Shown: positions 45,649-56,633 of the stretch, piece after piece
How the letters are laid out: every line of letters begins with the position of its first letter
How positions within the stretch are numbered: the stretch's first letter is position 1
Assembly: GCA_946477855.1 (NCBI GenBank)
Contig: CAMKZU010000001.1
Coordinates: forward strand, 1 to 64,000
DNA from: an uncultured Lactobacillus sp.
Lineage (GTDB): Bacteria; Bacillota; Bacilli; Lactobacillales; Lactobacillaceae
DNA length: 64,000 bases
Direction of reading: 5' to 3'
Notes under the pieces: generated by a model
Told to the model about the DNA's origin: nothing
The model's input: the letters and a program-made list of their open reading frames with translations, nothing else
Database searches by the model: none
Position numbers and translations under genes: made by a program

Positions 45649-45681
45649 AAAGCAGCTTCGTTTAATAGAAGCTGCTTTTTT
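45647..45681. terminator. Bidirectional terminator
   Basis: aaaaagcagcttcgtttaatagaagctgctttttt. Confidence 0.85.
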
Positions 45682-45877
45682 AACACTTTTTACGATTTGG
45701 CCAAAAATGATAAACAAGATCAACTACTGCTTGGGCCAGCATACCGCCTGCCATCCAGTACATCGCCATCATCATGTTGCCGGTAAAGGTAAAATAAGCG
45801 GTAATAGCGTAAACGACTACCCACAAGATTTTAAAAAACAAATTATCACACATCATTTGTAAAAAAACTCCCTTCAA
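45680..45877 (-). CDS. Small membrane protein
   Basis: Two hydrophobic helices; RBS region upstream; unknown family. Confidence 0.5.
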   Translation of the reverse strand: MKGVFLQMMCDNLFFKILWVVVYAITAYFTFTGNMMMAMYWMAGGMLAQAVVDLVYHFWPNRKKC

Positions 45878-46226
45878 TTCATTTCAAATTATACCTTTTT
45901 TTAGGCAAAAAATGGGGCTTTTTTTAGTTATTTAATCACCTAAAAGTAGTTTTGCTAAAATTATTTATTTTAATTGTTATTGTTGCAAAATGTTTACATC
46001 CGTAAGCATTAGTAAACTTTTTTTAGAATTATTTTTTTGATGAAAGCATTTTGATCATTTTTGTGAGTTATGTAATTTAATTACTTTTTCAACTATCAAA
46101 AAGGGCTTTAAAATCACAATTCTAAAGTCCTTTTATTTGCTATTCAAAATAATTAAATTTTCGAAGCTGGCTTTGACGCTATTTAAATATTGTTTTAAAG
46201 ACTTTTTATCAAATTCTAATCAAAGC

Positions 46227-47645
46227 CTACTCATCAATTTCCATTTTGGTCACGTTTTTACCATTCGTAGCAATTACTTTTTGATAAAAGTAGAAGCTAT
46301 CCTTGGGATATCTCTTCATATCAAGCATTGACTGATTGTTCCTGTTAACATAAACCAAGCCATAACGCTTGTCCATCCCATCGTTAACACTTAACAAATC
46401 TAAAAATGACCACGGATTAAAGGAAATGACATTAACTCCGTCTTTAATAGCTTCACGTAGTTCAAAAATGTGCCCGTTGAGATACTTGATCCGTTTTGGG
46501 TCATGCACCTGACCGTTTTCAAGTTGGTTACGTTCAGGCCAGCCACACTCAGTAATAATAATCGGAATATGGGGATAACGATCATTGACTTTTTGCAGAG
46601 CAAAACGCAAACCGACAGGGTCATAAGAAAAGTCCCATTCGGAGTTCATCAACCGGTCGTCTGTTACTTTTTCAACATTGGAGATGACACCGGCGAGCAT
46701 TTTGGGGCTTTCTTCATTGCTCAGCTTAAAAACTGACGTTGAATACCAATTTAACCCTAAGAAATTAGCACGTCCGTTTTTTAAAATATCTGCATCCCCT
46801 TCATGGTAATCAAGAGTGATTTTGCTATCTTCCAAGTAACGTAAATAATAACTAGGCAGTTCTCCCCTCAGAGCCACATCCATATCAATAAATGAGATTA
46901 AGTCTTCCATGTTCTTACTTTTGAGTGCATTTTTAGAAGTATGATCATAAGGAAAATTAGTCATATAGGAGACTGCTGGCCCAATCATAGAGTCAGGAAA
47001 CAGATCGTGACAAAGCCGGTATATTTTCGCCTGAGCTAAAAACATATTATAGTTTGAATTTTCGCCTTTTTCTCTTGAGAAGCGCAAATCGTTATCCTTA
47101 ATGCCATTCATTTCAGGGACATTAGCTAGTAGAGATTGTTCATTAATAGTTAACCAATATTTAACTCTATCTCCAAATTCATTAAAGAGCGTTTTGGCAT
47201 AGTTATAAAAATCATTAATGGCCTTGCGATTAGCCCAACCACCATACTGCTTTACTAAAGAAATGGGGCAATCAAAGTGAAACATTGTTACAATAGGCTC
47301 AATTTGATTTTTGATTAGTAAATTGATTAATTTATTATAAAAAGCAATTCCCTTTTGATTAGGTTCTTTATCATTGCCGTGAGGAAAAATCCGCGACCAT
47401 GAAATTGAAAAACGATAACTTTTTAATCCTAATTTTGCCATTAAAGCGACATCTTCTTCAACATGATGATAATGATCAACAGAAACTGAAGTATCTAAAA
47501 ATTTACTTTTTTGAGATCTTAAATCAGCAACCGATTCTCCCTTGCCATCTTCATATGCGGCGCCTTCAACCTGGAAAGCCGAAGTACTAGCTCCCCAGAG
47601 AAAATTTTTAGGAAAATCATCTTGAAGATGAAATTGATTGTCCAT
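46227..47645 (-). CDS. GH1 6-phospho-beta-glucosidase
   Basis: FLWGASTSAFQVEGAAYEDGKG; WLTINEQS; ITECGWPE. Confidence 0.92.
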   Translation of the reverse strand: MDNQFHLQDDFPKNFLWGASTSAFQVEGAAYEDGKGESVADLRSQKSKFLDTSVSVDHYHHVEEDVALMAKLGLKSYRFSISWSRIFPHGNDKEPNQKGIAFYNKLINLLIKNQIEPIVTMFHFDCPISLVKQYGGWANRKAINDFYNYAKTLFNEFGDRVKYWLTINEQSLLANVPEMNGIKDNDLRFSREKGENSNYNMFLAQAKIYRLCHDLFPDSMIGPAVSYMTNFPYDHTSKNALKSKNMEDLISFIDMDVALRGELPSYYLRYLEDSKITLDYHEGDADILKNGRANFLGLNWYSTSVFKLSNEESPKMLAGVISNVEKVTDDRLMNSEWDFSYDPVGLRFALQKVNDRYPHIPIIITECGWPERNQLENGQVHDPKRIKYLNGHIFELREAIKDGVNVISFNPWSFLDLLSVNDGMDKRYGLVYVNRNNQSMLDMKRYPKDSFYFYQKVIATNGKNVTKMEIDE

Positions 47646-47647
47646 AT

Positions 47648-48922
47648 TTACTTATTCTCCTCTTCAAATGCCTGCTTATCTGCAACCCTAAAGAATGGCA
47701 GATAAATCACAAACATCAGTAAAAAGTTAATTAACCAAACTACTGCCCCTTGCCAACCCATAATCATTGTATCAGCAATTATTTTCGGCATTGTCCATGG
47801 CATTCCCATTCCTAAGCTGGGGTTGTAATTAGTAATAAAACCGATCTTTACGGCTAACAAACCGATGCCACCAGAAACAAAGGTTGATAAAACAAAGGGT
47901 ATAAACATCAGTGGGTTTAAAACAATTGGCATACCAAAGATAATAGGTTCATTTATATTGAATAGATTTGGCAAAGCAGAAACCTTAAAGAATTCCTTGT
48001 ACCGCTTAGACTTACTTAGTATTAAACCCATTAAAACCAGACCAAGAGTAGCACCTGCTGCGTCATTATTAGCAAATGCAAAAACTACCAGATTACTCAA
48101 GTATGGAATGGTCTTGCCAGCTTGAAAAGCAGGCGTGCTACCGACCATCATTGAGATAATTAATGGTATAACCACAGATTCGATAGCAGCTGGATGAATT
48201 CCAAATGTAAATAAAACATTGGACAGAGCAAAAATCAGGATTAAAGTTAATGGTGAACCACCGACGTGCATTAACGGCGTGGTTATTAACTTATTAATAA
48301 AGTCAAAAACGTTATTAAACGGAGAAAAATCAAATATTGCCCTTACGATAAAGACAGCAATAAATATGATTATGCCAATTATCAGTGGCTCAATTGAAGA
48401 ACTGACCATACTGGGAACCGAACCTGGCAGTTTAATAGTCAGTTTCTTATTTTTGCTTAATTTAACGTAAAATACTCCGATTAAAATTGACAAAATAATT
48501 GCTACAATTATACCTTCGCTACCCAAATATGTCATTTGAAAAGCGTTAACAGGCTTTTTACCGGGAACAGTTTGTGGCATTAATACGAAAAAGCTGGCCA
48601 AACCGAATAAGCCAGCAACAATTCCGTTTTGCTTGCAGCTTTTGGCATAATTATAAGCAATGGTAAAAGCTATAAAAACAGCTAAAATGTTCATCGTACC
48701 ATTAACAATAGCTGACATTGACGGGGTTATTCCCACCTTGGCAAACCAATCTGCAACAGGTTTGATTGGAAAGCTGGCAAATATTGAGAACACCGAGGCA
48801 CCAATAGTAACTGGTAATGTCATTACCATACCTGAAGATATACTTTGCAAGACCTTATTTTGTCCTAATTTATTTGAAAACGGGACCAGATATTTTTCCA
48901 GCCATTTTTGAAAATTTTTCAT
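47648..48922 (-). CDS. PTS lactose/cellobiose-type IIC
   Basis: Polytopic; NINEPIIFGMPIVLNPLMFIPFVL. Confidence 0.93.
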   Translation of the reverse strand: MKNFQKWLEKYLVPFSNKLGQNKVLQSISSGMVMTLPVTIGASVFSIFASFPIKPVADWFAKVGITPSMSAIVNGTMNILAVFIAFTIAYNYAKSCKQNGIVAGLFGLASFFVLMPQTVPGKKPVNAFQMTYLGSEGIIVAIILSILIGVFYVKLSKNKKLTIKLPGSVPSMVSSSIEPLIIGIIIFIAVFIVRAIFDFSPFNNVFDFINKLITTPLMHVGGSPLTLILIFALSNVLFTFGIHPAAIESVVIPLIISMMVGSTPAFQAGKTIPYLSNLVVFAFANNDAAGATLGLVLMGLILSKSKRYKEFFKVSALPNLFNINEPIIFGMPIVLNPLMFIPFVLSTFVSGGIGLLAVKIGFITNYNPSLGMGMPWTMPKIIADTMIMGWQGAVVWLINFLLMFVIYLPFFRVADKQAFEEENK

Positions 48923-49063
48923 TTTCTACGCTCCTATCTTATTAATTCGCTTTCATTTCTTAAAGTATATGTTCATTGAAATAAGCGAACAATATGCAAA
49001 AGCTAGACAATCTATGTTGATTTCACAGATTTTAGGAAAATAAGAAATCGAAAAAAGAGGCTA

Positions 49064-50074
49064 TCATCTGGTATTAGAACGGTATTTTGCTGGAGAAATG
49101 CCAAAGTAATGTCTAAAAATTTTATAAAAATAGGACGCATTTTCATATCCTACTCTGGCAGCAATCTTCTCGATTGAAGCCTTAGTGTAGGTCAAGTATT
49201 TTGCGGCGACATTCACCCTTTGCAACTGAACCAGTTTAATAAATGACAATCCGGTTTCATTTTTTAAATAATCTGATAAATAATTAGGATTAAAGCCAAA
49301 ATGCTGCGCCATTTGCTCCAATGTGATATCAGAATAATTTTTTTCAATGTAAAGTAACAAGGAAAGCAAATTATTGTTTTTCTTTTTTGAGTCAGTGACT
49401 TGAGCTTCACGATAAAAAGTTTTTCTGATGAGCAAGGAAAACATAGTCAACATTTCTAATTTAATGATCTGGTCAGACTGAATTTTGTCATCATAATATT
49501 CGTCAATGATATCGTAAATAATAGCAGTAATTTTTGAATCATGGTCAATCTCGAACAGACTATATCGCCCTTCACCATGATCTTCGTCTGACAATAAAGA
49601 AAAAAGCAAGTTGGAAATTGAAACGCCCTTACCCTTTGATTGTAAAAAATCAAGTTCATTTAGAGAAAAAGCAGAGGTTCGGAGTTCAATATTTAAAACT
49701 ACACCATTTTTACCAATTGGTTCTACTTTGTGAGGAGTTTTGATACCGATAAAAATCATATTATCCTGATTAACTTTAATACGCTCATGCTCTGTTACTA
49801 CGACACAATTACCTACTAAAGGTATATTAATTTCTACATAATCATGAACGTGAAAAGGAATATATGATTGTACAGGCTGAACAGAAATTGTAATAGAACT
49901 ACTGTTTAAGACGAAGTTATCTGAATATGTATTAAAGAATTCATAAATAGGTTCACTATTAATACGACCAGCAACTTTTAATTTAAAGTCACCTGATTTA
50001 AAATCTTGCAACATAGTATTCCAGTCGCGAAAGCCATTATTCTGGCGTAACATTTGAATTATTTTTTCATGCAT
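49064..50074 (-). CDS. AraC family transcriptional regulator
   Basis: Cupin-like N-terminus, C-terminal two-HTH: IEKIAARVGYENASYFYKIFRHYFGISPAKYRS. Confidence 0.93.
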   Translation of the reverse strand: MHEKIIQMLRQNNGFRDWNTMLQDFKSGDFKLKVAGRINSEPIYEFFNTYSDNFVLNSSSITISVQPVQSYIPFHVHDYVEINIPLVGNCVVVTEHERIKVNQDNMIFIGIKTPHKVEPIGKNGVVLNIELRTSAFSLNELDFLQSKGKGVSISNLLFSLLSDEDHGEGRYSLFEIDHDSKITAIIYDIIDEYYDDKIQSDQIIKLEMLTMFSLLIRKTFYREAQVTDSKKKNNNLLSLLLYIEKNYSDITLEQMAQHFGFNPNYLSDYLKNETGLSFIKLVQLQRVNVAAKYLTYTKASIEKIAARVGYENASYFYKIFRHYFGISPAKYRSNTR

Positions 50075-50211
50075 TTTTGATCCCTTTTAATTAGTGACTT
50101 AAATTCTGTGAAATAGACAGTTTTATCATGTAATTTAACAATAGTTTACTTTTTTACATTAAGTTAAAATGAAGAACAAAGCAAGACATTTCAAAATTTG
50201 GGAGGAAAATA

Positions 50212-51915
50212 ATGACAGATCTAACAAAAAAGCCTTATAACTTATCAAGCGCAGAAATTGATTTTGTCAAAAACAAAGTGGCAAATATGCCACTTTCTGC
50301 TAAAATAGGACAACTTTTCTTTGTAATTGGTGAGGATGAAGACAACACTGACTTAACAGAGTTTGTTAAAAAATATCAACCAGGTGGCATCATGTACCGG
50401 CCTGATAAAGCCCAAAAATTGCAACATGAAATAGCAGTATCTCAAAAAGCAAGTGCAACTCCCCTGTTCATTGCTGCTAATTTGGAAGCTGGCGGCAATG
50501 GTTTATTAACTGAAGGCACATGGTTTGGCAGACCCTTACAGGTTGCCGCTACGGATGACGAACAGAATGCATATAATTTGGGTGATGTATCAGGCTATGA
50601 AGCAAAACAAGTTGGCGGCAACATGTCTTTTGCACCAATTGTTGATTTAGACCAAAACTTCCGCAACCCGATCATGAATGTGCGCACATTTGGTAGTAGC
50701 GAAGAGCGTGTTATCAGAATGTCTGATTCACAAATCAAAGGTCTTAAGGCTAATCATGTTATTCCGGTAGCTAAACACTTCCCTGGAGACGGCGTTGATG
50801 AACGCGACCAACACCTCTTGAGCTCAATTAATTCCTTGCCTGCTGACAAATGGATGGAATCTTACGGGCAAATCTATCATCATTTAATTCAAAATGGTCT
50901 GCCTGCTGTCATGATTGCCCACATTATGCAACCAGCTTGGGAACGTCGCTTACAACCTGGTATTGAAGATAAGGATTTACGTCCTGCATCTACTTCCAAA
51001 TTGCTAATTGATGGCCTTTTGCGCACTGTTCTGCATTTTAATGGTCTCACAATAACTGATGCCACACCAATGATCGGATACAATGCAATTTTGCCACGTT
51101 CAGAAGCCTTACCTGCAACCATTAATGCGGGTATCGACATGATCTTATTCAACAAGGATATCGATGAAGACTATCAATTTGTGACTGACGCAGTCAAAAG
51201 TGGCAAGATTTCTATGGCAAGAGTAAACGAAGCTGTTACCAGAATAATTGCCACTAAAATTGCACAAGGCGTAATGAATACAGAAAATAACCTTTGCGAA
51301 CCTGCATCGCAAGAAATTGATTTAAAATTGGCAGAACATGAAAAATTGGCCGCCAAAGTAGCAAAAGAATCTGTTACTTTAGTTAAAGACCGCGACAAAT
51401 TATTGCCTATTACACCAGAAAAATATCCCCGTGTTCGTTTAGTTGTTTTAGGTGATACAGACGATGGAGGTTTTAAAGAAGGCGGTAAGGTAACCGCAAA
51501 ATTCAAGGAGAAACTGACAGAAAAGGGATTTAAAGTTACAGTTTTTGACCGCAAAAATCTTAATTTTAAAGAGGTTTTCGAAGGTGGAGTGCAATATGAA
51601 AAAGATCAGTTTGACCTGGCATTTTATGTGGCTAACGTTGAAACGGCAAGCAATCAAACCACAACCAGACTTGATTGGATTCATCTAATGGCAGCTGATG
51701 CTCCATGGTTCATGAAGAGCATCCCTACAGTTTTTGTTTCTACTTGTAATCCCTACCACCTCTTTGATATTCCAATGGTTTCAACTTATATTAATGCTTA
51801 CACAGGAAATGATGTCACAATTGATGCTCTTCTGGAAAAAATGATGGGAAATGATAAATTTAGTGGACATAGTCCTGTTGATCCTTTCTGTGGCCGCTTT
51901 GAGACTCACTTATAA
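50212..51915 (+). CDS. GH3-family hydrolase (beta-N-acetylhexosaminidase/NagZ-like)
   Basis: VAKHFPGDGVDERDQHLL; GLTITDATPMIGYNA. Confidence 0.88.
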   Translation: MTDLTKKPYNLSSAEIDFVKNKVANMPLSAKIGQLFFVIGEDEDNTDLTEFVKKYQPGGIMYRPDKAQKLQHEIAVSQKASATPLFIAANLEAGGNGLLTEGTWFGRPLQVAATDDEQNAYNLGDVSGYEAKQVGGNMSFAPIVDLDQNFRNPIMNVRTFGSSEERVIRMSDSQIKGLKANHVIPVAKHFPGDGVDERDQHLLSSINSLPADKWMESYGQIYHHLIQNGLPAVMIAHIMQPAWERRLQPGIEDKDLRPASTSKLLIDGLLRTVLHFNGLTITDATPMIGYNAILPRSEALPATINAGIDMILFNKDIDEDYQFVTDAVKSGKISMARVNEAVTRIIATKIAQGVMNTENNLCEPASQEIDLKLAEHEKLAAKVAKESVTLVKDRDKLLPITPEKYPRVRLVVLGDTDDGGFKEGGKVTAKFKEKLTEKGFKVTVFDRKNLNFKEVFEGGVQYEKDQFDLAFYVANVETASNQTTTRLDWIHLMAADAPWFMKSIPTVFVSTCNPYHLFDIPMVSTYINAYTGNDVTIDALLEKMMGNDKFSGHSPVDPFCGRFETHL

Positions 51916-51927
51916 GGAGGCAGATCA

Positions 51928-54747
51928 ATGTTAAAAATTAAAGATATTTTAGTCAACCATTATACTGAGCCTCTTGGTTATGATTTAGACAACCATTTGA
52001 GAATTGAGTTCAGCGCTGAAGCGAGTCAGATTTCAAGCAATATTCAAAAAAGAATAACAATTGATGCAAATAAACCAATTTTTGACAGTCAGTGGCAACA
52101 ATATGATAACAATTACTTTGACTTCGAATTGGAGCTTAAACCGCGCAAGAGATATGACGTTACTGTTTGGTTAAAAAGCAATGATACTCAAACAAGCGCA
52201 AAAAGTTTCTTTGAAACTGGTAAGATGAATGAGACTTTCACTGCAGAATGGATTGGTAATAAAGAAAAAGATATTCAAAATACACTTTTAAAGAAGAAAT
52301 TTACTTTACCTAAGAAAGTTGTTAATGCACGTCTTTATATTAGCGGTTTAGGTGTTTATGAAGCTTATTTGAACAAGCAAAAAATTGGCGATGAGTTTCT
52401 CGCGCCTGGTGTTACAGCTTATGACAAGCTAATACAGATTCAAACTTATGATGTAACTAAGATGCTGAAGGAAAAATCACAGCAGGAACTTTTGATTTCC
52501 CTTGGTGATGGTTGGTACAAGGGTAACTTCGGCTTTGATGGCGGTAAAGGTTGCATTTATGGTGATCAGCAAATGGCTATCGCTGAGTTGCATATCGATT
52601 ATGATGATGGCAGCAGTCAGATAATAAATACTGACGCCTCATGGCAAACTACTGCTGGTAAAATAACCAAATCAGCCATTTATTATGGTGAAGACTTTGA
52701 CGCTACCAAGAAAATAATTGATTGGCAACCGGCAATTATATTGCATCATTCTAAAGATATATTGCATGATCGTCTAAGCCTGCCATTAAAAGTAAAAGAA
52801 TATTTGCCTGTTAAGGAAATTATTCACACTCCTAAAGGTGAAACCGTTCTTGATTTTGGTCAAAACCAAGCTGGCTGGCCCGAATTTTACAATCACGAAT
52901 CAGCTGGCAAGGAAATCGAGCTGCAAATGGGAGAAATTCTTCAAGACGGCAATTTTTACCGGGATAATCTGCGGGAGGCTCGTGCTGCTTTTCATTATAT
53001 TTCAAACGGTAAACAAAAATGGATCAGACCACATTTTACCTACTACGGTTACCGCTATGTCAAAGTCTCCGGCAATTCCCACCCCTTAAGAAAAGATGAT
53101 TTCAGGGCAGCGGTAATTTATTCCGATCTTGAAATTACTGGTAGTATAAAAACCACTAATGCCAAAGTTAATCGCCTGCTTCAAAACGTTTTATGGAGTC
53201 AAAAAAGCAACTTCTTTGATGTTCCAACAGACTGTCCGCAACGAGATGAGCGTTTAGGCTGGTCTGGGGATGCCGACATTTTTGCCAGCACTGCCATCTT
53301 AAACATGAATGCCTATCCTTTTTTTAAAAAATATGCTAAAGATATGAAAATTGAACAGGCTGCGCATAACGGTATGCTAACAATGTACGCGCCAGCTATG
53401 GGAAATGACAGTGGTGGTGCAGCAATTTGGGGTGATGCAGCGACTGTTATCCCGTGGACTGCCTATCAAGCAACAGCTGATCCCGCTATTTTAAGGCAAA
53501 ACTATTCTAGTATGAAAAACTGGGTAGATTGGATCAGTCAAGCAACCACTACCAAGAACCTTTGGACTGGTTGCTTTCAGTTTGGTGATTGGCTGTCTTT
53601 AGATGGTGAAAATCCTGCGGTTCCTAGCGGAAAGACCGATGAAGATTATATTGCCTCAGTTTATTACGCTTATTCCAGTTGGATTGTTGCTCAAGCAGCA
53701 AAAATTTTGGGTAATACCACTGATGCTCAAAAGTATCAACAACAAGCCCAAACCATTAAAAAAGCAATTAGAGCTGAATTTATTACTAAAAATGGCCGTC
53801 TAGCAATTGATACACAAACTGCATATGCCCTAGCCCTTCATTTTAATCTGGTACCAAAAGAACAGAAAAAACGCGTTGTTAAGGATCTTGTTCAGAGGCT
53901 AAAAAAGGACAACAATCATTTACAAACTGGCTTTATTGGAACGCCCTTTATTTGTCAGGTTTTATCAGAAAATGGCGAACATAAATTAGCAACAGAAATT
54001 TTTCTCAACGAAGATTTTCCAAGCTGGCTCTATGAAGTTAATTTGGGAGCTACTACTATTTGGGAACGCTGGAACTCAGTCTTGCCAGATGGCTCAATGA
54101 ATCCGGAAGGGATGAACTCCCTTAATCACTATTCAATCGGTGCTATTATGCAGTGGGTTTATCAACAAGTTTTGGGACTAAGAAAACAAACCAATGGCTA
54201 TCAAAACGTGCTTTTTGCACCCCAATTTGATTACCGGTTGAAAAAGATTTCAGGTCACTACCACAGTTCATACGGTGATCTCAAAATGGCTTACCAACTT
54301 GAAACTGATGCCCAACATACTATTAAGGTCAACCTTAGCATTCCCTTTGGTCAAAAAGTGACTGTAAAATTACCTAGAGTGAAGGATAAAGTAGAAATTA
54401 ATGGCAAACGAGCATATTTACCTTTGGAATTGACTAACGGTGATTTTACAATTTCCTATGTGCCTGAAAACAGTTATATTGAATACTACAATATCAACAT
54501 GCCAGCCAAACTAATAATGGGTGATCCGGAACTGGTTAAACAGTTAAGACCAATCAATACTGTTTTTGACTTTTTGCAAGATCCCGACAATCTCAAAAAA
54601 TTTGGTGAAAATTCTATGGTAGAATTGAATAGTCTGTTGCCATTTATTAATATTTCAGACGAAGATTTTAACCAAATTAAGAAAATACTTGATACTACGC
54701 CAGTAACAAGTGAAAGGAAGTTTTTAAATGAAAGGCGTTCTCTTTGA
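51928..54747 (+). CDS. Alpha-L-rhamnosidase (GH78)
   Basis: DFGQNQAGW; VPTDCPQRDERLGWSGDADIFA; LGATTIWERWNSVLPDGSMNPEGMNSLNHYSIGAI. Confidence 0.93.
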   Translation: MLKIKDILVNHYTEPLGYDLDNHLRIEFSAEASQISSNIQKRITIDANKPIFDSQWQQYDNNYFDFELELKPRKRYDVTVWLKSNDTQTSAKSFFETGKMNETFTAEWIGNKEKDIQNTLLKKKFTLPKKVVNARLYISGLGVYEAYLNKQKIGDEFLAPGVTAYDKLIQIQTYDVTKMLKEKSQQELLISLGDGWYKGNFGFDGGKGCIYGDQQMAIAELHIDYDDGSSQIINTDASWQTTAGKITKSAIYYGEDFDATKKIIDWQPAIILHHSKDILHDRLSLPLKVKEYLPVKEIIHTPKGETVLDFGQNQAGWPEFYNHESAGKEIELQMGEILQDGNFYRDNLREARAAFHYISNGKQKWIRPHFTYYGYRYVKVSGNSHPLRKDDFRAAVIYSDLEITGSIKTTNAKVNRLLQNVLWSQKSNFFDVPTDCPQRDERLGWSGDADIFASTAILNMNAYPFFKKYAKDMKIEQAAHNGMLTMYAPAMGNDSGGAAIWGDAATVIPWTAYQATADPAILRQNYSSMKNWVDWISQATTTKNLWTGCFQFGDWLSLDGENPAVPSGKTDEDYIASVYYAYSSWIVAQAAKILGNTTDAQKYQQQAQTIKKAIRAEFITKNGRLAIDTQTAYALALHFNLVPKEQKKRVVKDLVQRLKKDNNHLQTGFIGTPFICQVLSENGEHKLATEIFLNEDFPSWLYEVNLGATTIWERWNSVLPDGSMNPEGMNSLNHYSIGAIMQWVYQQVLGLRKQTNGYQNVLFAPQFDYRLKKISGHYHSSYGDLKMAYQLETDAQHTIKVNLSIPFGQKVTVKLPRVKDKVEINGKRAYLPLELTNGDFTISYVPENSYIEYYNINMPAKLIMGDPELVKQLRPINTVFDFLQDPDNLKKFGENSMVELNSLLPFINISDEDFNQIKKILDTTPVTSERKFLNERRSL

Positions 54748-55393
54748 TCTAGATGGAGTCATTGCAGATACATCCGTATACCATTTCCAAGCTTGGAGAA
54801 AATTAATCAAAATTCATTTTAACTTTGAATTGCCAGATAAACTGGAAAAACAAACAAAAGGTGTCAGCCGAACAGATTCTTTAAAGGCAATCTTAAAATT
54901 TTTAAATATCTCCGTGTCACAAGAAAAATTTAATGAAATGACCACTGAAAAAAACAATATTTTTCGGAATTTACTAGCCAGTTTAACCCCCGCTAATATT
55001 TTACCTGGAATTAGTGAACTAATTTCAGCCCTTAAGAAAAATAACGTTAAACTATCTTTGGCTTCTGCTAGTTTAAATGGTCCATTCATTTTGGAAAAAT
55101 TACAGTTGACGGATGCATTTGATGCTATTGCAGATCCCAGTAAAGTTGCCGCTGGTAAACCAGCACCAGACATTTTTATTGCCGCCGCTGAAGCAATTAA
55201 TCTCAAACCACAAGATTGCGTAGGTATTGAAGATTCAATTGCAGGTATCACTGCTATCAACAAGTCAGGTGCTTTGTCGGTTGGCGTGGGCTCTAAAACG
55301 GATCTAAAAGATGCCAAATTACTTTTTCCAAAGACAGCAGCATTAAATTATGATCAAATCGAAACTGCATGGGAAAAATTTAATTTAAATTAG
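54728..55393 (+). CDS. pgmB: Beta-phosphoglucomutase (HAD superfamily)
   Basis: MKGVLFDLDGVIADTSVYHFQAWRKL; GIEDSIAGITAINKSG; overlaps GH78 end by 20 nt. Confidence 0.93.
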   Translation: MKGVLFDLDGVIADTSVYHFQAWRKLIKIHFNFELPDKLEKQTKGVSRTDSLKAILKFLNISVSQEKFNEMTTEKNNIFRNLLASLTPANILPGISELISALKKNNVKLSLASASLNGPFILEKLQLTDAFDAIADPSKVAAGKPAPDIFIAAAEAINLKPQDCVGIEDSIAGITAINKSGALSVGVGSKTDLKDAKLLFPKTAALNYDQIETAWEKFNLN

Positions 55394-55410
55394 GAACTGG
55401 TTTAAAAATA

Positions 55411-55453
55411 AAAACTCGTGAATAAAACAAAATTTGTTTTTCACGAGTTTTTT
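55411..55453. terminator. Terminator of GH3/GH78/pgmB operon
   Basis: aaaactcgtgaataaaacaaaatttgtttttcacgagtttttt. Confidence 0.8.
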
Positions 55454-55517
55454 GATGCTTAAAATAAATTGGTGTAAATAAGGATTGGTTTTTTATGACA
55501 GAATTAAATAATTACAA

Positions 55518-56606
55518 TTATTCACCTAGATAAGCAAAAGCTACCTTTTCATCATAAACATGAAAGACCTTTTCAAAAAGAAAACGGCAAACCATTGCTA
55601 CTAGAACTGGGAATACTATCCAGACAATTAGCGCCATTACAAAATTAATGCTTGCTTTGCCAGCATCTAAGGATGCCAGAGGCCCTACCAGGCCAACGAG
55701 ACCGAAGCCTGCAGAAGCTGGCGTGCCACTAACGTGAAATAGAGCCACTGGGATAGCGGAAAGTGCTGCTGTAATTAATGTTGGTAAAACAATAATTGGA
55801 TGTCTGAAAAGATTGGGCATCATCATTTTCATTGCTCCTAATGCAATTGCAATAGTAACTCCCGATTTATTAGTTCGCCAAGAATGAACGACCAATACGA
55901 GTGTCGTTGCCGCGACTCCCATTGCTGCTGCACCTGCAGAAATACCATTTAATTGGATAGCCATTCCAATTGCCACAGTTGATATTGGTGAAATGATTAG
56001 AATTGCAAACATACAGGAAATTAAAATACACATTAATATTGGCTGTAAATTAGTAAAGGAATTAATTACTGACCCCAGCCATGTGGTGATCTTGCTTACA
56101 TAGGGCAAAATCATCATGCCGATCCAACCTGCTCCTCCACCAACAACGATCGGTGCGGCCACGATTTTGACAGAGCCAAAATGTTGACCAACCATTAATA
56201 AAAGCCCTACGGCTAAGCCAGCCGTAATCATGGTATTAATAAGATCGCCTGTTCCTGCCGAAACAAAGACACCTTGAGCTTTAGTAGCAGGGTTCACAAT
56301 TTGTGGTACAAATTTTGTAACACCAGAGCCAACATAAGCGGCGGCACCCACAATTGCAACGTCCAGTGGAACCATTTTAAATTGAATGGCAATTAATGCC
56401 CCAATTAGCAAAGGTGTAGCACACTGAAAAATCAATAACGCCTGGTTAATAGATGCCGTTACTGAATTTTGACCAAATAGCTTTAAAATTGCACTGACAA
56501 CCGCATTTGGAATCAAACCCACGATTATTCCCGTTGCAGTTCCTGCTAAAATGTTGTTAAGAAAAGTTTTTACTGTTAGTTTGTTAGTATTGGTTGTATC
56601 AGCCAT
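55518..56606 (-). CDS. PTS sugar transporter subunit IIC (EIIC_2-like)
   Basis: Polytopic; LVVHSWRTNKSGVTIAIALGAMKMMMPNLFRHPIIVLPTL; HVSGTPASAGFGLVGLVGP. Confidence 0.85.
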   Translation of the reverse strand: MADTTNTNKLTVKTFLNNILAGTATGIIVGLIPNAVVSAILKLFGQNSVTASINQALLIFQCATPLLIGALIAIQFKMVPLDVAIVGAAAYVGSGVTKFVPQIVNPATKAQGVFVSAGTGDLINTMITAGLAVGLLLMVGQHFGSVKIVAAPIVVGGGAGWIGMMILPYVSKITTWLGSVINSFTNLQPILMCILISCMFAILIISPISTVAIGMAIQLNGISAGAAAMGVAATTLVLVVHSWRTNKSGVTIAIALGAMKMMMPNLFRHPIIVLPTLITAALSAIPVALFHVSGTPASAGFGLVGLVGPLASLDAGKASINFVMALIVWIVFPVLVAMVCRFLFEKVFHVYDEKVAFAYLGE

Positions 56607-56633
56607 ATTTGTACTCCTTTAATATAATAGTGC

